64,000 nucleotides of DNA, from assembly GCF_001687365.1 (NCBI RefSeq), contig NZ_LGLV01000012.1, positions 186,001-250,000 of the forward strand, written 5' to 3'. Origin of the DNA: Pararhizobium polonicum (GTDB lineage: Bacteria > Pseudomonadota > Alphaproteobacteria > Rhizobiales > Rhizobiaceae). The translations under genes and the position numbers were made by a program. Of this stretch, positions 9,374-18,902 are shown piece after piece. Within the stretch, counting starts at the first letter, position 1. Each line of letters starts with the position of its first letter. The notes beneath the pieces were generated by a model. It had not been told where the DNA came from. It searched no databases and saw only the letters and a list, made by a program, of their open reading frames with translations.

Positions 9374-10993
9374 ATGCTCAGACTGTGGGAATCGGATCGA
9401 TCAGAGCCAACGCGCCCCTATTGGATGATCTGGGCTGGGATTTTTGCGATCACCGCCTTGAACATCGCCGTGAAGGTCGCAGACGAAGACCCAAAATGGA
9501 TCCTCTACGGATTTCCCCCCCTGTTCCTAAGCCTGCTCGCTCTGGGGTTTGGCCGCACATTCGCAAACGGCCAGCCGACCAAAGGATGGTGGCTTCCGCT
9601 AATCCCGCTATCGCTGCTGATGATCTGGTACGTTTTCATCCGGATTTTCGGCCATTTTTCCCTCGCGCCCATTCTGTTTCATTTTCAATATGAAATGGAA
9701 TCAAACGGCATCGTCGGTTCGGTGGCTTTTCAGATGGCGCGAGAGATTCTTCCGTTCCTCCTGGTGTTTGTCTGCTGGCGGCAGGCCGCGCGCGGTCACC
9801 GGCGTATGCAGATGCTTGGCGGCCTTTTGACGATTCCGTTTCTCGTGCTCAATCCCTTTACCCTCGGTATTGGCAACCACGTAATGCGCGCCTATGCCTC
9901 CGATCAGCTGAACCTCGCACATCATTTCGCCGATCCGTCATTGGCTGAGAAGCCGCAAGGCCAGCAACCGAACTTAATCCATATCTATCTCGAAAGCACC
10001 GAGCGAACCCTTTGGGACGAAAGCCTTTTTGGAAAAGTAGCTGCCCCTTTGAAACGTCTGGAAGCCCGCGGTTTCTCGGCAACCGGAATCGCTGAATCGG
10101 AAATGACCAACTGGACACTCGCCGGTCATGTCGCCAGCAATTGCGGTACGCCATTGTTCGGATTGGGTGCGATCGACCGCAACGATTTTGATGACGTCGA
10201 TGCCCTGCTTCCGAAGGCAGTATGCCTCAGCGATATCCTGGCGCGCGATGGGTACGCCCTGACGTTCATGAAGGGCGCGATGCTGGAGTTTGCGGGAACC
10301 GATGGCTTCGTGGCGGCGCACAACTACCAAAAGGGTATAGGATACGGACAGATCGGGGCGAACTATCCGGCGCAAGTCAACGCATTCGGATCGCGGGTCA
10401 ATCCGTGGGGAATCGACGACGAGGATCTGTTCGATGCCGCCTTCAAGGAAATCACGGCCCTTTCCGCTGGAAAAAAGCCCTTCGGCCTGACGATGACCAC
10501 CATCGGCGGACATAGCCCTGCAGGCTACATCTCACGCAGTTGCCTTGACGATGCCGACGTCATGGCGCTTCCCAACAGGACACTGCAAGCTTTCTATTGC
10601 ACCAACAAGCTCACGGAGGCCTTCATCGACAAATTGGCCAAGGCGGGTTTCCTCAAGAACACCATTATCGTCGTTCAGAGCGATCATCTCGCCATGCGCA
10701 ACGAGATCTACCGGCAATTGAAGAGCAGGGAGCGCAGAAACACATTCATCATCCTCAAGGACGGGCTCTCCCCCCAGCTTAACGCGACCGCAGCGACCAT
10801 GGTCGATGCCTATCCGACGCTGCTGGAGGCGCTCGGTTACAAGCTCCCCGACGGAAAGGCGGGCCTTGGTGTTTCGCTTCTGTCAGGTCACGCAACACTG
10901 GCCGGTCGAGTGGGGCTCGACCGGCTGAATGATGCCATTCTTTCCGATCATGCGGTGCGTGACAGCCTGTGGGGCATCGAACGCGGCACATAG
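9374..10993 (+). CDS. Sulfatase-fold phosphoglycerol transferase, OpgB/CgmB-like
   Basis: Membrane enzyme of 539 residues: about five N-terminal transmembrane segments (roughly 17-165), then a periplasmic alkaline-phosphatase-fold domain. The nucleophile motif TNWTLAGHVASNCGTPL (Thr near 248) and metal motif QSDHLAMRN are very close to OpgB (MdoB), which moves phosphoglycerol onto periplasmic glucans; in Sinorhizobium the related CgmB modifies cyclic beta-1,2-glucans. The start at 9374 has GGAGAG 7 bases upstream. The gene is visibly poorer in GC than its neighbours: two sampled 60-base lines hold 28 and 29 G/C. Confidence 0.82.
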   Translation: MLRLWESDRSEPTRPYWMIWAGIFAITALNIAVKVADEDPKWILYGFPPLFLSLLALGFGRTFANGQPTKGWWLPLIPLSLLMIWYVFIRIFGHFSLAPILFHFQYEMESNGIVGSVAFQMAREILPFLLVFVCWRQAARGHRRMQMLGGLLTIPFLVLNPFTLGIGNHVMRAYASDQLNLAHHFADPSLAEKPQGQQPNLIHIYLESTERTLWDESLFGKVAAPLKRLEARGFSATGIAESEMTNWTLAGHVASNCGTPLFGLGAIDRNDFDDVDALLPKAVCLSDILARDGYALTFMKGAMLEFAGTDGFVAAHNYQKGIGYGQIGANYPAQVNAFGSRVNPWGIDDEDLFDAAFKEITALSAGKKPFGLTMTTIGGHSPAGYISRSCLDDADVMALPNRTLQAFYCTNKLTEAFIDKLAKAGFLKNTIIVVQSDHLAMRNEIYRQLKSRERRNTFIILKDGLSPQLNATAATMVDAYPTLLEALGYKLPDGKAGLGVSLLSGHATLAGRVGLDRLNDAILSDHAVRDSLWGIERGT

Positions 10994-11001
10994 GGGAAGC
11001 A

Positions 11002-11018
11002 GCCCGCCCGAAGCGGGC
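11002..11018. terminator. Hairpin between convergent genes
   Basis: GCCCGC and GCGGGC form a 6-base stem around CCGAA just after the OpgB-like stop and before the aminotransferase stop. There is no T tract, so termination is only a guess from position. Confidence 0.35.
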
Positions 11019-11072
11019 CACCCGCTATGGGCTCGCGCAACATCCCGAGTACGATCCAGCTCTATAACGGCG

Positions 11073-12299
11073 TCAGGCAGCCATCGCTGCCTGCTCGCGG
11101 ATCAGTCTGCCGAGGCGGGAAATGCCCTCATCGATCATCGCCTCGTCGGCGCAGGAGAAGCTGACACGGCAGGTATTGGCGCCGGACCCGTCGGCGAAGA
11201 ACGCCTTGCCCGGCACGAAGGCGACCTTTGCCGATACCAGCGACTTGGCCAGAAGGTCCGCTCCGTCCATGCCGGCCGGCAGGGTCAGCCAGACGAACAT
11301 GCCGCCCTCCGGCGTCGTCCAGCTGACGCCATCCGGCATGTATTTCGAAAGCGCTGCCAGCATGGCATCGCGCCGCTTGCTGTAAACGGCCTTGATCTTG
11401 GCGACCTGTGCGTCGAAACCGCGCTCGGCGACATGGCAGATGGCCATCTGGTTGATGGTCGAGGAATGCAGATCGGCCGCCTGCTTCATCAGCACCAGTT
11501 TGCGGATGATCGGCATGGCCGCAACCACGAAACCGACGCGAAGGCCGGGCGCCAGCGTCTTGGAGAAGCTGCCGCAATAGATCGTCCGGGTCTCGTTGAT
11601 CGAGCCCTTGCGGGCGATCTCGAGCGCCAGGATCGGCGGCACGGTTTCGCCGTCGTAACGCAGCGACTGATAGGCGGCATCCTCGATGAGGGCGATATCG
11701 AGTTCCTCGGCAAGATCCAGCACCTTCTCGCGCGCGGCAAGGTCCAGCGTTTCGCCGGTCGGGTTGGCGAACTCGGCCGACATATAGGCGAACTTCACCC
11801 GGCCGCCCGCTTCGGCTGCGGCATCGCGGTAAGCCTGCGGCGTGCGGTTGCCGGACGGCGACAGCTGGTCGTAGGACGGCTCATAGGCATTGAACGCCTG
11901 CAGCGCGCCCAGATAGGTCGGCCAGGTCACCAGCGCCGTGTCGTTCGGCGACAGGAACAGCTTGCCGAGATAATCGAGCGCCTGCTGCGAGCCAGAGGTG
12001 ATCAGGATGTTTTCCGCCTCGCACGGGATACCGAGAGCCGCCATGCGGCCGGCAAGCCATTGGCGCAGCGGCAGGTAGCCCTCGCTGACGGAATATTGCA
12101 GGGCGGCACTCACCGTCGGGCCGCCGAAGATGTCCGCATAGGCGGCCTTGAATTCCGCATCGGGAAACAGCGCCGGGTCCGGAATGCCGCCGGCAAAGGA
12201 AATGATGTCCGGCCGGTCGAGCAGTTTCAGCAATTCACGAATTTCGGAAGCACGCATCCGTGACGAGCGTGTCGCGAAGATATTTTCCCAATCCAGCAT
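11073..12299 (-). CDS. PLP-dependent aminotransferase, class I/II (LysN/ARO8-like)
   Basis: 408-residue fold-type I aminotransferase of the 2-aminoadipate/aromatic branch often annotated near MocR relatives. The cofactor lysine lies in YCGSFSKTLAPGLRVGF; the N-terminal IISFAGGIPDPALFP and the substrate motif FANPTGETL are family hallmarks. ATG 12299 follows GAGGAAACGTCC. It is transcribed away from betI on the same strand with a 101-base gap holding a 21-base inverted repeat (12351-12371), so it probably has its own regulated promoter. Exact amino acid unknown. Confidence 0.88.
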   Translation of the reverse strand: MLDWENIFATRSSRMRASEIRELLKLLDRPDIISFAGGIPDPALFPDAEFKAAYADIFGGPTVSAALQYSVSEGYLPLRQWLAGRMAALGIPCEAENILITSGSQQALDYLGKLFLSPNDTALVTWPTYLGALQAFNAYEPSYDQLSPSGNRTPQAYRDAAAEAGGRVKFAYMSAEFANPTGETLDLAAREKVLDLAEELDIALIEDAAYQSLRYDGETVPPILALEIARKGSINETRTIYCGSFSKTLAPGLRVGFVVAAMPIIRKLVLMKQAADLHSSTINQMAICHVAERGFDAQVAKIKAVYSKRRDAMLAALSKYMPDGVSWTTPEGGMFVWLTLPAGMDGADLLAKSLVSAKVAFVPGKAFFADGSGANTCRVSFSCADEAMIDEGISRLGRLIREQAAMAA

Positions 12300-12350
12300 G
12301 GACGTTTCCTCAGATTATGCTTTTTCCGGAGCACATCACGCTCCGTTGAT

Positions 12351-12371
12351 TAAGTCAACAATGCTGACCTA
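12351..12371. promoter_or_regulatory. Inverted repeat upstream of the aminotransferase (7-7-7 operator)
   Basis: TAAGTCA, a 7-base spacer and TGACCTA form a one-mismatch inverted repeat 52 bases upstream of the aminotransferase start. The same layout with perfect arms, TAGGTCA-N7-TGACCTA, lies upstream of the LysE gene at 38111-38131. The two share ATGCTGACCTA when aligned. This is probably the binding site of one unidentified regulator. Confidence 0.5.
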
Positions 12372-12400
12372 TATTTTGCCCGGCAGATGCATTTTCTGCG

Positions 12401-13042
12401 TCATTCTCCGGAGGGCAGCATTTGCAGCCGTTTGACGGCCGTCTCCCCCAAGCTATTCCGCGTATATTGCACAAGCAACTGCTTGGCCTGCAGCAGCGAG
12501 ATATCGGCATCGGAATGCCCCCGGCGCAGCCAGATCCCGTCGAGCATCGCGGCAAAGCCCAGAACGAAGGGCGCAATCTCCTCCCGCTCCAGAACCGGCG
12601 CCAGCTCTGCCGCAAGATTGGAACGGAGCCGCCGGTAGAACAGCCGTTGCAGCCGCGCATAGCGCTCGTTATGCGCGGCCTCGGCATAAAAGGAGATCCA
12701 GGCATTGGCGGTGTTGCGCTCGAACCGCGATTCCGGAAAATTGCCGTCGACAACCGCAAGAATCCTGTCCCAGCGGGTGCGCGCAGCCCGCAGCCGCATC
12801 ACCACCTCATCCATCAGGATGCGGTTCGCATGGCGAACCATTTCGAACAGAACCTCTTCCTTGTCCTTGAAATAATAGGTGAGGATCCCCTGCGACATGC
12901 CGGCCTCGTGGCATATCCGCGTGGTCGTCAGGCCCTTCAGCCCATCCCGGATGAAAATCCGGTACGCCGCCTCGATCAGTTCGATCCGGCGGATCTCCTC
13001 GATGCGTTTTTTCTGCTTTTTCGGTTGCGCGCTCATATCCAT
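12401..13042 (-). CDS. betI: Choline-responsive repressor BetI (TetR family)
   Basis: 213-residue TetR-family regulator. The helix-turn-helix is at about residues 33-66 (RDGLKGLTTTRICHEAGMSQGILTYYFKDKEEVL), and the C-terminal half includes NAWISFYAEAAHNERYARLQRLF, diagnostic of BetI. BetI represses glycine-betaine genes and is released by choline. Here it is divergent from choX rather than in front of betB/betA, which are absent from the window. ATG 13042 is taken; 13036 is an in-frame alternative. Confidence 0.93.
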   Translation of the reverse strand: MDMSAQPKKQKKRIEEIRRIELIEAAYRIFIRDGLKGLTTTRICHEAGMSQGILTYYFKDKEEVLFEMVRHANRILMDEVVMRLRAARTRWDRILAVVDGNFPESRFERNTANAWISFYAEAAHNERYARLQRLFYRRLRSNLAAELAPVLEREEIAPFVLGFAAMLDGIWLRRGHSDADISLLQAKQLLVQYTRNSLGETAVKRLQMLPSGE

Positions 13043-13057
13043 TCAATAGCGGAAGAA

Positions 13058-13081
13058 ATTTTTGTACGCTCTAACAAATAT
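13058..13081. promoter_or_regulatory. Candidate BetI operator between betI and choX
   Basis: ATTTTTGT (13058-13065) and ACAAATAT (13074-13081) are inverted with one mismatch and an 8-base spacer. They are centred between the two divergent starts and abut the choX -35 element, a suitable place for BetI to control both genes. Confidence 0.5.
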
Positions 13082-13086
13082 TTATT

Positions 13087-13114
13087 TTGACAAAAAATAG
13101 CGATGACCTATCGT
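13087..13114 (+). promoter_or_regulatory. Candidate sigma-70 promoter of choX
   Basis: TTGACA (13087-13092) and TATCGT (13109-13114) are separated by 16 bases, followed by a short leader and the ribosome site AGGGG at 13132-13136. Confidence 0.5.
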
Positions 13115-13143
13115 TTCCTCAATATCAAAAAAGGGGAATGAAG

Positions 13144-14085
13144 ATGAACGCATGCAAGCTTGCCCTCGCCGCGCTCGGCGTCACCCTGCTGCCTCTCGCG
13201 GCCCATGCCACGGACGCGGAATCCTGCCGTGCGGTGCGCATGTCGGATCTCGGCTGGACGGATATTTCGCTCACCAACACCACCGCCGCCGTGATGCTGA
13301 CAGCGCTCGGCTACCAGCCGGCGCAGACCCTGCTCGGCCTCAATGTCACCTATGAAATGCTCAGGGGCAAACAGCTCGATATCTTCCTCGGCAACTGGCG
13401 CCCGGTCCAGGACGAACAGTTCAAGGCCTATTTCGATGACAAGTCGGTCGAGCCGCTGGCAACCAATCTCGAAGGCGCCAAGTTCACCCTCGCCGTGCCG
13501 AAATACGTCGCCGATGCCGGCGTCAAATCCTATGACGACCTCGCTGCCCATGCCGACAGGTTCGATAAAAAGATCTATGGCATCGAGCCGGGCTCCAACC
13601 AGCCTTTGCTGGACATGATCGCAGCCGGCAACCACCAGCTCGCCGGCTGGGACGTGGTGGAATCCAGCGAAGCGGCGATGCTGATGCAGGTCGCCAAGGC
13701 CACCAAGGCCAAGGACTGGGTCGTGTTCCTCGGCTGGGAACCGCACCCGATGAACCTGATGTACGACCTCACCTATCTCTCCGGCGGCGACAAGGAATAT
13801 GGCCCGAATTTCGGCGGCGCAACCGTGCGCACCATCGCCCGTGGCGGCTATGCCGCCGAATGCCCGAATGCGGCAAAACTGTTCGGCAATCTGGTTTTCG
13901 ACCTGGCATATGAAAACATCGGCATGGACATGATTTCCAACAAGGGGGCATCGGCCGAAGATGCCGCCCGGCAAATGATGAAGGACCATCCGGAAAAGCT
14001 GGAAAGCTGGCTTGCCGGCGTCACCACCTTCGACGGAGCTCCCGCCCTCCCAGTGGTGCAGGCAGCACTGGGGCTGAAGCCATGA
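13144..14085 (+). CDS. choX: Choline-binding periplasmic protein ChoX
   Basis: 313-residue substrate-binding protein of the OpuAC/ProX family that captures choline in the periplasm. The signal peptide ends LPLAAHA. The mature protein has ESCRAVRMSDLGWTDI, the aromatic ligand motifs FLGNWRP and FLGWEPHPMN, and GIEPGSNQP, all typical of rhizobial ChoX. ATG 13144 is preferred over 13138 because AGGGG lies 7 bases upstream. The usual partners choW and choV do not follow; an alcohol dehydrogenase gene overlaps the stop by 4 bases. Confidence 0.93.
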   Translation: MNACKLALAALGVTLLPLAAHATDAESCRAVRMSDLGWTDISLTNTTAAVMLTALGYQPAQTLLGLNVTYEMLRGKQLDIFLGNWRPVQDEQFKAYFDDKSVEPLATNLEGAKFTLAVPKYVADAGVKSYDDLAAHADRFDKKIYGIEPGSNQPLLDMIAAGNHQLAGWDVVESSEAAMLMQVAKATKAKDWVVFLGWEPHPMNLMYDLTYLSGGDKEYGPNFGGATVRTIARGGYAAECPNAAKLFGNLVFDLAYENIGMDMISNKGASAEDAARQMMKDHPEKLESWLAGVTTFDGAPALPVVQAALGLKP

Positions 14086-15113
14086 GCCTCATTCAGGACT
14101 TCATGAACGCGGCGGTCCTCGAGACCGATGACGCCCCGCTGCAACAACGCCGGGTTCCCACCCCAAAACCCGGCCCCGGCCAGATCCTCGTCAAGCTTAG
14201 CGCCTGCGGTGTCTGCCATTCGGATGTCCATATCTGGAAGGGCCATGTCCGCGCGCCCTCGGCGCCCACTCCATTCATCCTCGGTCACGAGGGCGTCGGC
14301 ACCGTCGTCGCCGTCGGGCCGGATGTGAGTGGCTGGGATATCGGCGCGGGCGCCGGCGTTCCCTGGATCCACGATACCTGCTGCCATTGCGACGAATGCA
14401 AGGACGGCATGGAATCCTTCTGCCAGACCCAGCGGGCGCATGGACTGAATGTTCCGGGCGCCTTCGCCGAATATGTGGTGGCCGACGCCGCCTTTGCCGT
14501 CCCGCTGCCGGATGGTCTCGATCCTGTCGCACTCGCACCGATCATGTGCGCCGGCGTGACCGCCTACGGCGCCATCAAGCGCTCCGGCCTACGGGCGGGC
14601 GAAACCTGCGCCATATTCGGCTGCGGCGGTCTTGGCCTTTATGCCGTCCAGATTGCCGCCCGGCTGGGTGTGCGCGTCATCGCCATCGATCGCGATCCGG
14701 CCAAGCTCGAACTCGCCCGCCGCTACGGTGCCGCCGAAACGCTGGTGGCAGACGGCAAGCTGGCCGAAACTGTGAGCGCGGACATCTACAGGAGCCATGT
14801 CTGCATCAACTTTGCCCCGACGCCGGCCACCTGGGCATCGATGATCGCCGCCATCCGGCCCCGCGGCCGCATCGTCGCAGCGGCGCTGGTGCCGGACCCC
14901 GTCCCCGTCAGCCAGGAATGGCTGACCACCACAGGCGTCATCATCACCGGAACAAGCGTGGGAACGCGCGCGGAAATGCGCGAGGTGGTCGAAATGCATG
15001 CGAAAAGAGCGCTGGAAAACGACATCGTACCGATCACGCTCGATGGCGTGTCGCACGCGCTGAACGCATTGGACCAAGGCACGGCCGCCGGTCGCTTCGT
15101 CATCACCTTCTGA
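14082..15113 (+). CDS. Zinc-dependent alcohol dehydrogenase (MDR family)
   Basis: 343-residue medium-chain dehydrogenase. Catalytic zinc ligands are Cys42, His69 and Glu70 (ACGVCHSDVH, LGHEG). Four structural-zinc cysteines are at 100, 103, 106 and 114, and the nucleotide fold is GCGGLGLYAVQIAARLG. The ATG overlaps the choX stop (ATGA), so it is co-translated with the choline receptor. Oxidation of choline or of a related amino alcohol is a reasonable guess from context, but the usual bacterial choline oxidising enzyme BetA is of a different family. Confidence 0.88.
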   Translation: MSLIQDFMNAAVLETDDAPLQQRRVPTPKPGPGQILVKLSACGVCHSDVHIWKGHVRAPSAPTPFILGHEGVGTVVAVGPDVSGWDIGAGAGVPWIHDTCCHCDECKDGMESFCQTQRAHGLNVPGAFAEYVVADAAFAVPLPDGLDPVALAPIMCAGVTAYGAIKRSGLRAGETCAIFGCGGLGLYAVQIAARLGVRVIAIDRDPAKLELARRYGAAETLVADGKLAETVSADIYRSHVCINFAPTPATWASMIAAIRPRGRIVAAALVPDPVPVSQEWLTTTGVIITGTSVGTRAEMREVVEMHAKRALENDIVPITLDGVSHALNALDQGTAAGRFVITF

Positions 15114-15147
15114 TGTCTGCGTCCGAAACCATGTCAGGTCCGGAGCA

Positions 15148-15249
15148 TCATGCCTCGTGGTGTCCGAACATGCTCAAGCCCACCAGCAGCACGATGGCGC
15201 CGACGATGAAAGCATCAAACAGGGCGAAGTGATAGAAGAACGTTGTCAT
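15148..15249 (-). CDS. Small single-span membrane protein, 33 residues
   Basis: Short gene not recognised as a named family. It begins MTTFFYHFALFDAF, continues with one hydrophobic helix IVGAIVLLVGLSMF and ends GHHEA. It has the sequence AGGAGG 8 bases upstream of ATG 15249 and a promoter-like pair (TTGGAA, 17 bases, TATTCT) just before that. The hydrophobic core and ideal ribosome site argue for a real gene. It sits between the convergent alcohol dehydrogenase and the ilvC terminator and is transcribed alone. Function unknown. Confidence 0.7.
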   Translation of the reverse strand: MTTFFYHFALFDAFIVGAIVLLVGLSMFGHHEA

Positions 15250-15270
15250 AGCAGTATCCTCCTGGCGAAT

Positions 15271-15299
15271 AGAATACTACAAAAGCCGAAATATTCCAA
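15271..15299 (-). promoter_or_regulatory. Candidate promoter of the 33-residue membrane protein
   Basis: On the minus strand TTGGAA (15299-15294) and TATTCT (15276-15271) are 17 bases apart, and the AGGAGG ribosome site follows closely. Confidence 0.5.
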
Positions 15300-15330
15300 A
15301 TATTATCGATGAATAGACAACAGAACACGA

Positions 15331-15358
15331 AAAAGCCGGAGATCTCTCTCCGGCTTTT
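15331..15358 (-). terminator. Rho-independent terminator of ilvC
   Basis: AAAAGCCGGAGA and TCTCCGGCTTTT form a perfect 12-base stem with a 4-base loop 46 bases after the ilvC stop. The flanking A and T tracts would let it work on both strands. Confidence 0.85.
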
Positions 15359-15404
15359 CAGTATCACGCAATCGCAACACTCTAATGTTGCCGTGCAGCA
15401 AAGC

Positions 15405-16824
<1,420 letters not shown>

Positions 16825-16828
<4 letters not shown>

Positions 16829-17460
16829 TCGGAAACACCTTCCGAACCGTGCAGCGCGAGAAAGGCATCGATCGCCTTTCGGGCTTGAGGTCCGTTATCC
16901 TCAAGGCGGGGCTCGCCGAGCAACATTCGGACGTGGAGATCGGAGACGATCAAGCCATACAGCGCGTAATACGCGCTATCGGCATGTTCAAAGCGAAGAA
17001 GACCTGCCGCCTTCCCCGCATCAATAAGCGCAATGGCACGCCGGTCGATTTGGCGACGGCCATGTTCGACAAGAAGCTTGCCAAGCTTGGACCCGCCGGG
17101 TCCGGATTGACCGATTGCAAGCCTGTTGAGCGCCAGCGAAACCTCGCCGGAGAGAACATCCAGCAGGTCCAAAGCAAAACGTTCAAGATGAACGTGCAAC
17201 AGATCTGCGGTGAGCCGCTCTCCGGAGCGTTCAAAGGTTCTTACCTTGCTCTGCTGAAACGCAATCATCGCCGACAAAAGACCGTCGCGATCGCCGAACC
17301 ACTTGTACAGGCTTTCCTTCGAGCAATTGGCAGCCCGTGCCACCCCCGCCGTCGTCAGCGCCTTCTCGCCGCCATCGACCAGCAGACGCAACGCGCTGTC
17401 CAGAACATCGTTCTGGCGCGGCGAATAGTCCGGCTGGTGCGGGTGGGCGGCAAGCTGCAA
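16825..17460 (-). CDS. TetR-family transcriptional regulator
   Basis: 211-residue regulator with an N-terminal helix-turn-helix (LDSALRLLVDGGEKALTTAGVARAANCSKESLYKWFGDRDGLLSAMI) and an all-helical ligand domain. No ATG occurs near the domain start. TTG 17460 is chosen since GGAGA lies 7 bases upstream and the length fits the family; GTG 17478 is an alternative, while frames up to 17649 would read through the operator. A 14-base perfect palindrome sits directly upstream, implying autoregulation. It is followed by the small acidic protein in one operon. Confidence 0.83.
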
Positions 17461-17479
17461 AAAACCATCTCCATTCACA

Positions 17480-17493
17480 GTACCGTACGGTAC
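17480..17493. promoter_or_regulatory. Perfect palindrome, probable TetR operator
   Basis: GTACCGTACGGTAC reads the same on both strands and lies immediately upstream of the TetR gene, between it and the divergent exported-protein gene at 17728. TetR dimers commonly bind such sites. Confidence 0.65.
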
Positions 17494-17727
17494 GGTTCGC
17501 CGCTTATGCCGCAAAGCCACGAGACGGTCAAGCCCGATTTGAGAGGATTTTGAACTGCGGCGTTTCCGCAGGCAGGCGGAGCCAATGCGAATATTGCCGC
17601 ACCGCCAAACGTCATCCGGAGAACCAAACGCACCCCAAAATGGATGCATCCATACACCCCGCCCCTGTTTCGCTTAAAAGGATGCTCCGCTAACGTGCGG
17701 CACCATCCTCAATGCCCTGGAGTTTTC

Positions 17728-18174
17728 ATGCTTCGACTGTCTCAAGTCGCCCTGCTTTTCGCCACGCTCGCCCTTCTGCCGGTTTCGGCATCCGCCCAAT
17801 CCGACGAGGACGTCTACAACCGGATCGAATCCCTGCATGGCAATGCCGGCGACCTCAACGAGCCGCTGCTCAGCCTGGTGGAGGCGATGGGCAATGACGA
17901 TGCGGCAACGATCGCGGGGCTTGCCGAATATCCCCTGCGGGTCGCGGCTAATGGTGAAAGCTACGAAATTCAGAACGCCGACGATTTCATCGAGAATTTC
18001 GACACGCTGGTGACACAGGATACAAGGGATGCCGTTGCAGGCCAGACATACGGCCAGCTCTTCGTCAACAGCGACGGCGTGATGCTGGCGGATGGAGCGG
18101 TCTGGATGAGCAATGTCTGCGACAATGGCGATTGCAGCTCATCCCACTGGGCGGTGATCAGCATCAACAATTAA
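17728..18174 (+). CDS. Exported protein of unknown function, paralogue of the 35.2 kb gene
   Basis: 148 residues with signal peptide MLRLSQVALLFATLALLPVSASA. The mature part has YPLRVAANGESYEI, GQTYGQLFVNSDGVMLADG and WMSNVCDNGDC. The same layout (YPIGVAVNGKET, QKYGDLFVNYKGVMFGDG, WINGVCHDNEC) occurs in the protein at 35185-35643, so the two are paralogues. Two cysteines near the end may form a disulfide. ATG 17728 has GGAG upstream. It leads a tight run of three small exported proteins. Confidence 0.82.
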   Translation: MLRLSQVALLFATLALLPVSASAQSDEDVYNRIESLHGNAGDLNEPLLSLVEAMGNDDAATIAGLAEYPLRVAANGESYEIQNADDFIENFDTLVTQDTRDAVAGQTYGQLFVNSDGVMLADGAVWMSNVCDNGDCSSSHWAVISINN

Positions 18175-18192
18175 GACTAGGGGGAGGAAACC

Positions 18193-18504
18193 ATGCGCCT
18201 TGACGTCATAGCGGCGACAGCCGTCATCACTCTTGCAACCGCGACGTCAGGCTTTGCCGCCGACGACGCTCCCTACGCCGGAAGCTGGGATTGTGGCATC
18301 GCCACCTTCAGCTTTACCGGGGATACCTATGATTCCGGAGAAGGACCGATACCGATCCGCAAGGTTGAAAAGGAGGACGGCAACTATATCCTGTCTTTCG
18401 ACGACAATTATCAGATCGGCCTGTCGAGCGTCACGCCAACGTCGATGCAATGGCTTTCAATGGAAAGCGGCGACATGTTCGATTGCAAGCGCCTGAAACC
18501 CTGA
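18193..18504 (+). CDS. Small exported protein of unknown function
   Basis: 103 residues with signal peptide MRLDVIAATAVITLATATSGFA. The mature part is beta-rich with two cysteines (GSWDCGIATFSF and MFDCKRLKP) that may pair. Ribosome site GGGGAGGAAACC precedes ATG 18193. It is 18 bases after the preceding exported protein, so the two are co-transcribed. No family recognised. Confidence 0.72.
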   Translation: MRLDVIAATAVITLATATSGFAADDAPYAGSWDCGIATFSFTGDTYDSGEGPIPIRKVEKEDGNYILSFDDNYQIGLSSVTPTSMQWLSMESGDMFDCKRLKP

Positions 18505-18537
18505 ACCTCCGGCACCCGCCCGGCAAAGGACGTATCC

Positions 18538-18897
18538 ATGAAGCTTTCCGTCGCAACGTTCCTGATTGGCATGCTCGCCGCCTCACCGCTCCTTGCCGCC
18601 GAAACCCGCTGCGGCTGGCTGCAAAATCCGACACCGGGCAACTGGTGGCTTGACGATGCCGATGGTACCTGGACGATCATGACGCAAGGGGCTGGAACCG
18701 AGCCGGCCGGCATGGAGCTGATCCCCGACATCTCCGAACGCGACTACGTCAAGACCAACGGCAATTACGGCTATGCCTGCGCCTGCCTCTCCGTCGAGAC
18801 CGACAAAAACGAGGAAAGCATCACCAAAATCCTGTCGTTCCGGCAGCTGGCGCTCGCCAAATGCGAAAACGACGGCAAGCTGTCAGCGCCGCAATAA
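18538..18897 (+). CDS. Exported DUF4087-type protein
   Basis: 119 residues with signal peptide MKLSVATFLIGMLAASPLLA. The mature part starts ETRCGWLQNPTPGNWWL, continues with a short acidic stretch DDADGTWTIMTQG, and ends with NGNYGYACACLSVETD, matching my memory of the DUF4087 pattern (RCGW..NPTP...W...GYGCACL). The cysteines suggest a disulfide-stabilised periplasmic protein. Third of three adjacent exported proteins; it converges on the LysR gene 5 bases away. Function unknown. Confidence 0.78.
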   Translation: MKLSVATFLIGMLAASPLLAAETRCGWLQNPTPGNWWLDDADGTWTIMTQGAGTEPAGMELIPDISERDYVKTNGNYGYACACLSVETDKNEESITKILSFRQLALAKCENDGKLSAPQ

Positions 18898-18902
18898 GAG
18901 CC

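Noticed and set aside
12327-12345. Hairpin CGGAGC/GCTCCG before the aminotransferase
   Set aside because: No T tract follows on the transcribed strand; more likely a 5' leader stem than a terminator.
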